Of a stretch of 64,000 nt of DNA, positions 50,746 through 59,011 are shown in pieces. Both the position numbers and the translations under genes were made by a program. The stretch is from Bifidobacterium breve DSM 20213 = JCM 1192. Lineage in GTDB: Bacteria > Actinomycetota > Actinomycetes > Actinomycetales > Bifidobacteriaceae. The stretch lies in NCBI RefSeq assembly GCF_001025175.1, contig NZ_AP012324.1, forward strand, positions 682,001-746,000, read 5' to 3'. Numbering within the stretch: position 1 is the first letter of the stretch; each line of letters starts with the position of its first letter. Below the pieces are notes generated by a model. It did not search any database, was not told the DNA's origin, and saw only the letters and a program-made list of their open reading frames with translations.

Positions 50746-51639
50746 ATGGACAGTATGACTGGATACGTGATGCCTATGGAACCGCCCACAACCGGGTGGG
50801 ACATCCATTGCCACACCGCCTTCTCCGACGGCACGGAGACGCCGGCTGTGTTGGCCGAGCAATCCAAGGCTGTGGGGCTTAAAGGTGTATCCATTTCCGA
50901 TCATGACACTACTGCCGGTTGGCCTCAGGCCGAGGCCGCGGCACGCAAGGTAGGGCTGCCGCTACTGCGCGGCACTGAAATCACGGCCACCGATGACAGT
51001 GTTTCCGTGCATATGCTCGGATTCCAATATGATCCCACGAATCAATGCATCGTGGATCTGTTCGCGCGTACTCGCCAGGCACGATTGCGGCGTACGCAAC
51101 GTATGGTGGAACTTATGTCCAAGGACCTTCCGATTTCATGGGAGTCCGTGCTCGCCCAGGTCAAGGAAGGCGGGAACACCACTATAGGACGTCCGCATAT
51201 CGCCGATGCGCTGGTTGCCGCCGGGGTGTATCAAAATCGTTCTGAGGCGTTTGCCGATGCGGTCAGCGCGTCCTCCAAATATTACATTCCCACGCCGTCG
51301 CCGACCGCGCGCGAGGTGGTTGCTGCCGTGAAGGGGGCTGACGGTGTGATTCTGATTGCTCATGCCGGTGATTTGAGCCGAAACCGGAGACTGCTTTCCG
51401 ATGAGCAGATTGAAGCGTTGATTGCGGAAGGGCTGGATGGCCTGGAAGTGTGGCATCGTGGCAACCTTCCCGAACAGCGCGAACGATTGCTGGGCATTTG
51501 CGCACGTTACCATTTGCTGGTCACAGGCGGATCGGACTGGCATGGTAAGGGCAAACCGAATCTGTTGGGAGAGAACCTGACCGATGAGGCCACCGTGGCC
51601 GAAATCGTCCGACGCGGCGCGCTGCCGTTATACCGATAG
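50746..51639 (+). CDS. PHP domain phosphoesterase
   Basis: 297 residues. Metal-ligand motifs DIHCHTAFSDGTETP, SISDHDTTAGW, and TGGSDWHGKGKPNLLG, with Glu and His in GTEITATDDSVSVHMLGFQY, match stand-alone PHP phosphoesterases (YciV/RNase AM-like), which hydrolyse 3',5'-nucleoside bisphosphates or trim RNA 5' ends. ATG 50746 has GAGG nearby; ATG 50755 is an alternative. Ends at a terminator hairpin. Confidence 0.9.
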   Translation: MDSMTGYVMPMEPPTTGWDIHCHTAFSDGTETPAVLAEQSKAVGLKGVSISDHDTTAGWPQAEAAARKVGLPLLRGTEITATDDSVSVHMLGFQYDPTNQCIVDLFARTRQARLRRTQRMVELMSKDLPISWESVLAQVKEGGNTTIGRPHIADALVAAGVYQNRSEAFADAVSASSKYYIPTPSPTAREVVAAVKGADGVILIAHAGDLSRNRRLLSDEQIEALIAEGLDGLEVWHRGNLPEQRERLLGICARYHLLVTGGSDWHGKGKPNLLGENLTDEATVAEIVRRGALPLYR

Positions 51640-51643
51640 CACA

Positions 51644-51667
51644 AAGCCTCCGCTCTCGCGGAGGCTT
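51644..51667. terminator. Hairpin between PHP and DUF3107 genes
   Basis: AAGCCTCCGC-TCTC-GCGGAGGCTT, a perfect 10-bp stem between two convergent genes, with short T and A flanks on both sides, so it may act in both directions. Confidence 0.8.
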
Positions 51668-51695
51668 GCTGTAAGCCCTTGAACAATCCGTATCG

Positions 51696-51920
51696 TCACA
51701 GAGCGCCGAAACCGACGGCGTGCTTGGTCTCGGAACCGATGATGGCATAGCCCAGTGCCTTGGCGGGCACGATGATGTGACGACCCTTATCATCGGTCAG
51801 ATTGATGGTTTCGCCGTTGGCTACGGCCTGTGCGATAGCCTTGCCGACGCTGTCGGCCGATTCCTCGGTACTGAAGTTCACCGGTCGTGCCACGTTTTGG
51901 ATGCCCAGTTCGATGTCCAT
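51696..51920 (-). CDS. DUF3107 family protein
   Basis: 74 residues, the normal length of this small actinobacterial family. MDIELGIQNVARPVNFSTEE is followed by an alternating strand-helix pattern and ends in GFGAL, as expected. The conserved C-terminal part (IIVPAKALGYAIIGS) is clear. Function unknown. In actinobacteria it commonly sits near UvrD-type helicase genes, as here. Confidence 0.9.
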   Translation of the reverse strand: MDIELGIQNVARPVNFSTEESADSVGKAIAQAVANGETINLTDDKGRHIIVPAKALGYAIIGSETKHAVGFGAL

Positions 51921-52025
51921 GAATGCTCCTCGATGGTGCCCGTCGCCGGGCGGTTGATTGTTGGCTGTTTCCAGCCATATCCGTTGGTTCTATTGTGCCG
52001 CGTAACGTCGGCATGAGATGACCGG

Positions 52026-53660
52026 TTACGCGCTCGGCGTGGTTTCCGGAACTCCACGTGAAGGTGTGTCGTCCTGACCGTCATGCAAGGGATTGCCCTC
52101 GTCATCGTACCCAGCCAGTCCTGCGCGAGCGTCACGCAACGCCCTTTCCTCGCGCTCAAGCAAGGGAATAACCGTGGTCTCAGCACCAGACTGCGACAGG
52201 CGATCATTGGTATCGTCATCAGCCTCGCCCTTGCCGGCATCCTCCACGTTGGCGGAAGGTGCCGACGCCGCCTGCTGATCGTTCATCTCAATGAGCTCTT
52301 TGAGCGTGATGGTTACCGCGTCGTCACCTTGCTCGGCATTGGCGGGCTGCGGCTTGGTTGAGCCAGTGCCGGTCACCGGACTGCCGGCGGTTTGATCGTT
52401 ATCCTTAGCGGCGGCAGGCACAGCCGGGGTCATGTCTGCTTCTCCCACGGCAACGACCTCAGCCGAGCCGGTACGATCCGGATCGGGGGTTTCGTCGGAC
52501 GGTTCCGTGGTCTCGTTGGTAGTATCGTCAGCCTCGGCGTAGCGGCGGTCATCCTCTCGCAGCAAAGTGCCGACGGTAATGGTGGATGGGGAAGCGGACT
52601 TGGCGGTTGCGCCAGCGGCCGGAGCGGCCGTAGACGGCGTAGTATCACGGCTGATAACGCCCAGCTGATGAGCGAGACGCTCAACCTGAGCCTTAAACTG
52701 CATGATGCGATTATTATCCGCACGATTCAATGCTTGGATAAAGTCGCCGACCTGCTCCATCTGCAACCATAGGTTGGCGCGCAGCATGATCAGGTCATCA
52801 AGGCGGGAGCCCATCATGCGGCCGTATGCGGAAAGCACCGCATTGCGGTGGGATTCGTCAAGTTTGCCGAAAATCCAGGCAAGATCGCGCGCAGGATCAT
52901 TGACCTGCATATCCTGCCAATTGGTCACGGCCGTAATAGCCGAACCCGAGAACAGGAAGTCGCCGTCTGAGAAGCCGCCATGCACCATGCATGTGGAGAA
53001 CGACCATAATCCCTCGGTCTCTATGATTCGCGCCCAACTATTGGTGATTTCCTGCGGCACATGTCCTGCCGAGCGCAGACGCTTAATCCAGGCGGTCAGT
53101 TGCGAACGAATCTGGCCGGTGGTGAACACCGGATATTTGGCGGCCGAGAGAAATGCCGTTGGCAGGCGATGAATAGCACCCAATGCAGTGCCGACCGAAG
53201 CGCAGTCATCAAGAGTAAGCAAGTCAAGCGAGCGCGCCTGTCCCTCGCGATGAACCGCAATCATCACTGCAGTTTCCCCTGTCGGGCCGGGCTTACGGGC
53301 GCTCTGAGCCTCGGGCTGATCAGCGGACTGCGTGGTCGTCGTCTGCCCGATCTGAGGCTCGTCGCCGGGAGTGAATGCAATGACATGATCCAAATCGAAT
53401 CCAAGGCCACCCGGCTCGCGGGCCAAGGCAAGCGTCTGAGCCGCTTGCACACGCCGTGTCAGACGAGCGCGTCCCTCTTTGGTGTCAGTGGCATATACGT
53501 CATACAGTTTGCCTGAGGCATCCTGCACCACTGCCTGATCGATGCCCTTGCCCTCATCGGTTGCGCTGGGCTGCGTGCTTCCACGCACGCCCGCGATGGC
53601 CAGATTCGGCAGGACAGCCGAGGTAAGCGCTGCCAGCATATAGTTGCTACGTTTCATCAC
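52026..53660 (-). CDS. Aminoglycoside phosphotransferase (APH)-fold protein, degenerate
   Basis: 544 residues. The middle third is an APH/choline-kinase fold: IHRLP linker helix, MVHGGFSDGDFLF in the catalytic loop and NWQDMQVNDPARDLAW in the following metal loop. The usual HGDxHxGN is HGGFSDGD, so the catalytic Asp and the Asn ligand are changed; catalysis is doubtful. The last 200 residues are acidic, Pro/Ala/Thr-rich and disordered. The N-terminus (KRSNYMLAALTSAVLPNLAI) is hydrophobic but also fits the first strand of this actinobacterial family found beside UvrD helicases. Divergent from the helicase gene. Confidence 0.75.
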   Translation of the reverse strand: MMKRSNYMLAALTSAVLPNLAIAGVRGSTQPSATDEGKGIDQAVVQDASGKLYDVYATDTKEGRARLTRRVQAAQTLALAREPGGLGFDLDHVIAFTPGDEPQIGQTTTTQSADQPEAQSARKPGPTGETAVMIAVHREGQARSLDLLTLDDCASVGTALGAIHRLPTAFLSAAKYPVFTTGQIRSQLTAWIKRLRSAGHVPQEITNSWARIIETEGLWSFSTCMVHGGFSDGDFLFSGSAITAVTNWQDMQVNDPARDLAWIFGKLDESHRNAVLSAYGRMMGSRLDDLIMLRANLWLQMEQVGDFIQALNRADNNRIMQFKAQVERLAHQLGVISRDTTPSTAAPAAGATAKSASPSTITVGTLLREDDRRYAEADDTTNETTEPSDETPDPDRTGSAEVVAVGEADMTPAVPAAAKDNDQTAGSPVTGTGSTKPQPANAEQGDDAVTITLKELIEMNDQQAASAPSANVEDAGKGEADDDTNDRLSQSGAETTVIPLLEREERALRDARAGLAGYDDEGNPLHDGQDDTPSRGVPETTPSA

Positions 53661-53730
53661 TCTTCCACACTAATACATGTCCGGCTCTTCATGACGTAGT
53701 TTTCGCACTGGTTTTCGGTTTCGTGCCACA

Positions 53731-55287
53731 ATGGAGGTCATGGAACAAGCGCAGCAGATTCTTGAAGGGCTCGATGAGCAGCAGCGCCGGGCGGCGACTA
53801 CGCTGAATGGCCCGGTGCGCATCATCGCCGGTGCAGGCGCAGGCAAGACCCGTACCGTTACGCGACGCATCGCCTATGCCTGCGCGACGGGAGCATGGAA
53901 GCCCGAGCGGGCGCTTGCCGTTACGTTTTCGGTGAAAGCCGCTGCCGAAATGCGTGCTCGACTTGAGCAGCTGGGGCTGCAAGGCGGTACATCCGGTGTT
54001 ACCGCCGCTACTTTTCACTCTGCGGCATTGCGCCAGCTCAACAGTGTGTGGGCCGACGTCTGTGAAGCGCCATTCCCGCATCTCATCGAAAATCAGCGTG
54101 ACACCGTATCTCGTGCCATCACTCGTGCTACCGCTGTACGAGATATTGATGCACTGACCGTGCGCGATGTACTGGCTGAAATCAATTGGGCCAAAATTTC
54201 TCTGGTACCCATCGATGATTACGCGCGTATCAGCGTAGAGGCCAATCGTCAGCCGCCCGCAGGGTTCGATGCCGCTCGATTCGCCGCTATCTATGATGCG
54301 TATGAGCAAGAGAAAACATCGCAAGGAGAAATCGATTTTGACGACATCCTGCTGCTGGTATGCCACATCATGGATGATTTTCCCGAAGCGGCGGCGCAGA
54401 TTCGTTCCTCCATCGGCTGGCTCACCGTTGATGAGTATCAGGATGTTTCTCCGCTGCAGCATCGTTTGCTGAACTTATGGCTTGGGGGAGGCGGGCCGAA
54501 TGGCAAGGCTGCTATGAACCGCAATGTATGTGTGGTCGGCGACCCTGCACAGACCATCTACTCGTTCGCGGGTGCATCCAGCTGGCATCTGTTGCAGTTC
54601 GCCGATGAGTTCGGCCCTCTGTCCGCAGACATCAACCTCAACACCGACTACCGTTCGACTCCTGAAGTGGTGGGTCTCGCCAATCGGGTGCTTGCCGCGG
54701 CCCCCAATCGTGAGGATTATTTGAAGCTGGTTTCCGCCAGGGAGAAGGGGGTGCGCATCAGCCGAACGGCCTATGACACCGATGACCTGGAAGCACAAGG
54801 TGTGGCGGCTCGCATCGCACGACTTGTTGCGCAGGGGGCGAAGCCCTCCGATTGCGCGATTCTGACGCGCATCAACGCGCAGCAGCCGGTTTTCGGTGCG
54901 GCATTGCGCGCGGCAAGGCTGAAATTCCGCGTGCGTAAGGATTCCGGATGGCAGTCTTCGTCGCTCGCGGATGATGCCACGACACGCAGGGCCCTGTTGG
55001 AAGCCATGGGATTGGACGCCACAGGCAGCCAGCAGAGCACCGACCCCGGCGTCATGATTTCCACCATCCATGCGGCCAAAGGTCTGGAATTCAAACACGT
55101 CTTTCTGGTCGGCTGCTCCGAAGGGCTATTGCCGTACGGGTCACCGGAACCGGGGGAGACGTTGGAAGAGGAGCGACGGCTTATGTACGTGGGCGTCACA
55201 CGAGCCGAGGACTCGCTGCATCTGTCATATGCACGGACCAAGGATGGGTATGGGGCGCAGCAGCGCCGCCCTTCCCGCTTCTTGTGA
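53731..55287 (+). CDS. UvrD/Rep-family (SF1A) DNA helicase, short form
   Basis: 518 residues. Motif Q/I: LDEQQRRAATTLNGPVRIIA with GAGAGKTRT; motif Ia TFSVKAAAEM; motif II LTVDEYQDVSP; motif III VVGDPAQTIYSFAGA; motif IV DYRSTPEVV; motif V ISTIHAAKGLEFKHV; motif VI LMYVGVTRAEDSL. All helicase motifs are complete, but the protein is about 200 residues shorter than UvrD2 and lacks the C-terminal HRDC and tetra-Cys regions. ATG 53731; ATG 53740 is possible. Confidence 0.92.
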   Translation: MEVMEQAQQILEGLDEQQRRAATTLNGPVRIIAGAGAGKTRTVTRRIAYACATGAWKPERALAVTFSVKAAAEMRARLEQLGLQGGTSGVTAATFHSAALRQLNSVWADVCEAPFPHLIENQRDTVSRAITRATAVRDIDALTVRDVLAEINWAKISLVPIDDYARISVEANRQPPAGFDAARFAAIYDAYEQEKTSQGEIDFDDILLLVCHIMDDFPEAAAQIRSSIGWLTVDEYQDVSPLQHRLLNLWLGGGGPNGKAAMNRNVCVVGDPAQTIYSFAGASSWHLLQFADEFGPLSADINLNTDYRSTPEVVGLANRVLAAAPNREDYLKLVSAREKGVRISRTAYDTDDLEAQGVAARIARLVAQGAKPSDCAILTRINAQQPVFGAALRAARLKFRVRKDSGWQSSSLADDATTRRALLEAMGLDATGSQQSTDPGVMISTIHAAKGLEFKHVFLVGCSEGLLPYGSPEPGETLEEERRLMYVGVTRAEDSLHLSYARTKDGYGAQQRRPSRFL

Positions 55288-55357
55288 ACATTGCTTCAAG
55301 CAGCTTTTCTTCGGCTCGCTCGGTGTAAATAATGTGCCCTAAGCGATGACGATGCCG

Positions 55358-57088
55358 TCACTCATTCGGCTGTTGAGGATTGTCGGGCTGGTCCGGGGTA
55401 TCCGGGCCGTCGCTGCCATCTTCGCCGAGCAGTTTGGACAGTTCGGCATCCCAGTCGATGTTGTCGGTCTTGCCATCCGTTGCAGGGTGCGAAGTAGCGC
55501 TACCGGCATTGACGGAGGATTGAGACGAATCACTCGATTCGGTCGCAACGCCATCCGCGGGCTTGTCACCAGGCAAGGCCGGCAGCAAATCCGGGTGCGA
55601 CCATTTGGCATCACGTCCGTCCGGCCCCTCGGCCACCGTGATCATCTCCCACAGGCCGGCGGCTTCACGCATGCGCTTAGGGCGTAGTTGCAGGCCGAGC
55701 AGGCTCTCGAAAGTGCGTTCCGCTGGGCCTCCCATTGCACGCTCGCGGCGCATCATTTCGCGCAGCTGCTCGATATGCGGAAGGTGAGCCATGCCGGCAC
55801 GCCACACCACGCAATCCACCCAGCCTTCAACCATGGCCAGCAATGATTCCAACGATGCCAGCGCTTCACGCTGTTCAGGCGTATCGGGGATGCCTACTTT
55901 GGTGAGATTCACCGCTCCGGAAATCGATTCAGGATCCATGGAAGTGGCATCGCGCAGTTGTTCTTCCATGGCATCCAAATCAATGGAGATGCCACGCGCA
56001 TACTTGCCGATGAGTGCTTCAAACCGGGGCATCAGCCAAGGAACCGAAGCATAGAGGCGGGCATGGGCCATTTCCTGCAGCGCAAGGAAAGACAGCACCT
56101 CGGACTCGGGAATCTTATCGTTGGAGTCGAATCCGGCGAATGCTTCCTCGAATGCGGCGGTGTCTGCGGCGTTTGCGTCATCCGAGGACTCGACGGTTGT
56201 GCTGGTTTCGCTCGAATCGGAATTGTCAATCGTGCCAGCACTGGTTGCGGCCGAAGTGAAGCCAATGGGATTGGTTGTTTCACTTGTCTCGTCAGTGGCT
56301 TCCGCAGGTGCCTCGCCATTCAGCAATTTGGCGTATTCGGTGGCGTTCTGGGCTATCAGGCCACCGGCAGGGTTCTTCAGCAGAGAGATGCCCTGATCGA
56401 AGCTGCCATGCACTTCATGGCTCAGATTGCCAGCCGCATGACCCAGCTGCATGGCAAAGGACGTGTTGCCCAGCAATTTCATGAGTTGGCCGGGATCCTT
56501 CATGCCGTCAGGAATCGGAATCGGCACTGGGCCTGCGAACATGCCGGCCACTTCGCCGTTGCCAAGCATGCCGCCGAGGCGCTCGGAAATCACCGAGGCC
56601 AAAGCGTCGTTCATCGACTCGGCCACGGGAGCGGCGAATTTGGCCCATTGGTCGATGGTGCCTTCCACCCATCCGGCGCGGGTGAGCACATCGGGCTCTC
56701 CGGGAGCGGGATCGAACTCGCATGCCGTGTCCAGCCACAGATTCGCCTCGCTCATAGCACGTCGAGCGGCTTCACCGTCCACTGCGGACACGCTGGGCTG
56801 AGAGCCGGAAGCGTTGGCCTGCTGCAATGCGATTGATTTGGCGAGCTTGACGTTGATCGGTCCCTCTTCGACCGTGCGCTGCATATCGCCCATGGTGTTC
56901 AGGCCGCCGGCACTGAACGCTGCCATCATCTGCTGGACTTCCGCAGGATCTGGCAGACGGCTCGGATCCTGGCTCATCATCTGCGCGCGAATCTCCTCTG
57001 GCAGCTGGCCGATCTGTTGCCAAGCCATTTCTCCCTGAATCGGGCCGAAGCACTTGATCAGCCATTCGTGAATCGCGTTGTCGTCCAT
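55358..57088 (-). CDS. Zinc-dependent metalloprotease-like protein (DUF2342)
   Basis: 576 residues. DUF2342 features: IPIPDGMKDPGQLMKLLGNT area, LALQEMAHARLYASVPWLMP (the family's putative metal site, usually E-x-x-H) and the C-terminal FESLLGLQLRPKRMREAAGL. An acidic Ser/Thr insert (about 310-365) is lineage specific. The zinc-protease role is a family prediction. AGAAGGATACGC precedes ATG 57088. Divergent from a YlbL-like gene, the same pairing as in mycobacteria. Confidence 0.85.
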   Translation of the reverse strand: MDDNAIHEWLIKCFGPIQGEMAWQQIGQLPEEIRAQMMSQDPSRLPDPAEVQQMMAAFSAGGLNTMGDMQRTVEEGPINVKLAKSIALQQANASGSQPSVSAVDGEAARRAMSEANLWLDTACEFDPAPGEPDVLTRAGWVEGTIDQWAKFAAPVAESMNDALASVISERLGGMLGNGEVAGMFAGPVPIPIPDGMKDPGQLMKLLGNTSFAMQLGHAAGNLSHEVHGSFDQGISLLKNPAGGLIAQNATEYAKLLNGEAPAEATDETSETTNPIGFTSAATSAGTIDNSDSSETSTTVESSDDANAADTAAFEEAFAGFDSNDKIPESEVLSFLALQEMAHARLYASVPWLMPRFEALIGKYARGISIDLDAMEEQLRDATSMDPESISGAVNLTKVGIPDTPEQREALASLESLLAMVEGWVDCVVWRAGMAHLPHIEQLREMMRRERAMGGPAERTFESLLGLQLRPKRMREAAGLWEMITVAEGPDGRDAKWSHPDLLPALPGDKPADGVATESSDSSQSSVNAGSATSHPATDGKTDNIDWDAELSKLLGEDGSDGPDTPDQPDNPQQPNE

Positions 57089-57210
57089 GCGTATCCTTCT
57101 TTGCCGCGGTGTGTTATCCCAAGTGTAGGTTGTGCCCGCGCCCGTTCGCTGGAGGCCGAGGAATATGTGTGTTGTGTGTTCATTTCGGTCACTCGCATAC
57201 ACTGTTGCAT

Positions 57211-58179
57211 ATGTCTGTACGTCACACGAATCGGCAATCCGGGTCTTTGGCCGCTATGGAAGCCCATCCAGAACACGATGATTCGGCCGCGTCATCTTCC
57301 AACTCATCCAAGGAAACCGGACAATCGCGTTTTTCGCGCGCCGCGCAGAGGGTGAGGCGATACCTGGCGGCTCGTTCTCCGCGTCATTTCATCGGCGCGT
57401 TTGCCGTATTGCTCGGTGTGGTGATACTACTGCTGCCCAGCCCGTATGTCATCGAGGGGCCGGGGCCGACCCAGAATGTGCTCGGTAGCGTCGAGGACGG
57501 CGCAGTCATTGATGTATCCGGCAAAGGCGTTTCCACGTACCAAGATTCCGGCTCATTGCTGTTGACCACGGTCAACGCTTCCGGCGTGCCCGGCTACACG
57601 ATTATCAATGCACAGGCCGTGTGGGCATGGGCGAACCCGAAGATGGAGATCATGCCAAGGGAAGCGACGGTGCCAGTGGGGCAGACGGCCGACGAATATC
57701 AGAAGACGGTCGACAAGGACATGGCCGGTTCCCAGTCCTCGGCCAGCGAAGTGGGATTGGCGTATGCCAAAGCACACGCCGATGAGTTGGGCATTGATGC
57801 CGCATCGCTCGCCCATGCCAAGGTGACGATGCATGTGGATAGCATCGGCGGGCCGTCCGCCGGCATGATGTACACGCTGGGCCTTATCGACAAGCTGACT
57901 CCCGAGAGTGAAAGTGGCGGCAAGACCATCGCCGGCACGGGCACTATCGACAAGAAGGGCAATGTCGGCAAAATCGGCGGCATTCAGCTGAAGATGGTTG
58001 GAGCCAAACGCGACGGTGCCACATGGTTCTTGGCTCCTGCGGATAATTGCAGCGCGGTGGCAGGCCATGTGCCCGACGGGCTGCGCGATGTCAAGGTCGC
58101 CACCTTGGACGAGGCCTATCGGGCACTGGTGGCCATCGGTAAAGGACAGGCCGACGACTTGCCGCATTGCACGGCGTGA
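57211..58179 (+). CDS. YlbL/SdrC-type Lon-like serine protease without PDZ domain
   Basis: 322 residues. One membrane helix (FIGAFAVLLGVVILLLPSPY) then YVIEGPGPTQNVLG, a signature of this family. The C-terminal Lon-like S16 domain has the catalytic Ser in SIGGPSAGMMYTLG and Lys in VGKIGGIQLKMVGA. In most homologues a PDZ domain sits between the helix and the protease; here that space is filled by a short helical stretch (SEVGLAYAKAHADELGI) and no PDZ strands are seen. Start ATG 57211 has no ribosome site; ATG 57256 is possible. Confidence 0.85.
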   Translation: MSVRHTNRQSGSLAAMEAHPEHDDSAASSSNSSKETGQSRFSRAAQRVRRYLAARSPRHFIGAFAVLLGVVILLLPSPYVIEGPGPTQNVLGSVEDGAVIDVSGKGVSTYQDSGSLLLTTVNASGVPGYTIINAQAVWAWANPKMEIMPREATVPVGQTADEYQKTVDKDMAGSQSSASEVGLAYAKAHADELGIDAASLAHAKVTMHVDSIGGPSAGMMYTLGLIDKLTPESESGGKTIAGTGTIDKKGNVGKIGGIQLKMVGAKRDGATWFLAPADNCSAVAGHVPDGLRDVKVATLDEAYRALVAIGKGQADDLPHCTA

Positions 58180-58270
58180 GCGCTTGGAATTTTGCGGTGA
58201 AACGGTCACAAAGCGAGATTTTTGGTCGCGTTAACGTATTTGTTCGCCATGACTTGCTAATGTAGCCCCT

Positions 58271-58687
58271 GTGAATCAAACGGCATCGCAGAACGCTGAA
58301 GAATTTGGTTTCAAGCCCGGCGACATCGTCCAGGAGTGGCTCTGGGACGACGACGTGGACGACTCCGTACGCGCCAAGATCGAGGAGCTCACGGGTGAGG
58401 AGCTTGTAGACGAGGATTATGACTCCGCCGTGGATGGTGTCATTCTGTGGTGGCGCGATGGCGACGACGAGGACGAACTGTCCGATACCATCGTCGATGC
58501 CTACGCGGTGCTCGGCAATGACGGCCCATTGTGGGTGTTGACGCCGAAGCCCGGTCGTCCGGGAGCCGCCAGCTCTTCCACCGTGCAGTCCGCCGCCCAG
58601 ACCGCAGGCATGAACGCCGCCACTCCGCTGACTGTCAGCCCGGACTGGAATGGTATCCGTCTGCGCGCTTTCGGCAAGGGCCGCTGA
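58271..58687 (+). CDS. DUF3052 family protein
   Basis: 138-residue acidic protein. FGFKPGDIVQEWLWDDDVDD, then LTGEELVDEDYDSAVDGVIL, LWVLTPKPGRPG and the terminal DWNGIRLRAFGKG are the family's landmarks. No known catalytic residues. In actinobacteria it may interact with BldD/PhoP-type circuits, but no function is firmly assigned. GTG 58271 lies nine bases after a -10-like TAATGT (58257-58262), so the message is probably leaderless. Confidence 0.85.
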   Translation: MNQTASQNAEEFGFKPGDIVQEWLWDDDVDDSVRAKIEELTGEELVDEDYDSAVDGVILWWRDGDDEDELSDTIVDAYAVLGNDGPLWVLTPKPGRPGAASSSTVQSAAQTAGMNAATPLTVSPDWNGIRLRAFGKGR

Positions 58688-58794
58688 ATCGGAACGACGG
58701 GCGGAAGCCATGGCCTTGGCGAAAGGTCATGATTGCGGCGTCCGGCGTGTGCAAGTGACGGCTGTGCCGTCCTTACGCTATTGTTGATACTCGC

Positions 58795-58868
58795 GGGCAA
58801 TTAGCTCAGTTGGTTAGAGCGCCACCTTTACACGGTGGATGTCAGGGGTTCGAGTCCCTTATTGCCCA
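58795..58868 (+). tRNA. tRNA-Val (anticodon UAC)
   Basis: Cloverleaf can be drawn: acceptor GGGCAAT/ATTGCCC, D-arm with AGCTCAGTTGGTTAGAGC, anticodon stem CCACC/GGTGG around TTTACAC (anticodon TAC), T-arm AGGGG-TTCGAGT-CCCTT with one G-T pair. No encoded CCA end. Confidence 0.95.
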
Positions 58869-59011
58869 CTTTCACTGCGCTTTCGAAATGAGGCCGACCA
58901 GTGTCGAGAAGGCCAAAAACTGTGAATTTCCGCCTAAATACACGCGCGCGTCGCAACAATCACGTACAGTTGTGGACAGATTTGTTTATCCAGCAGGAGG
59001 TCGATTAGCCG

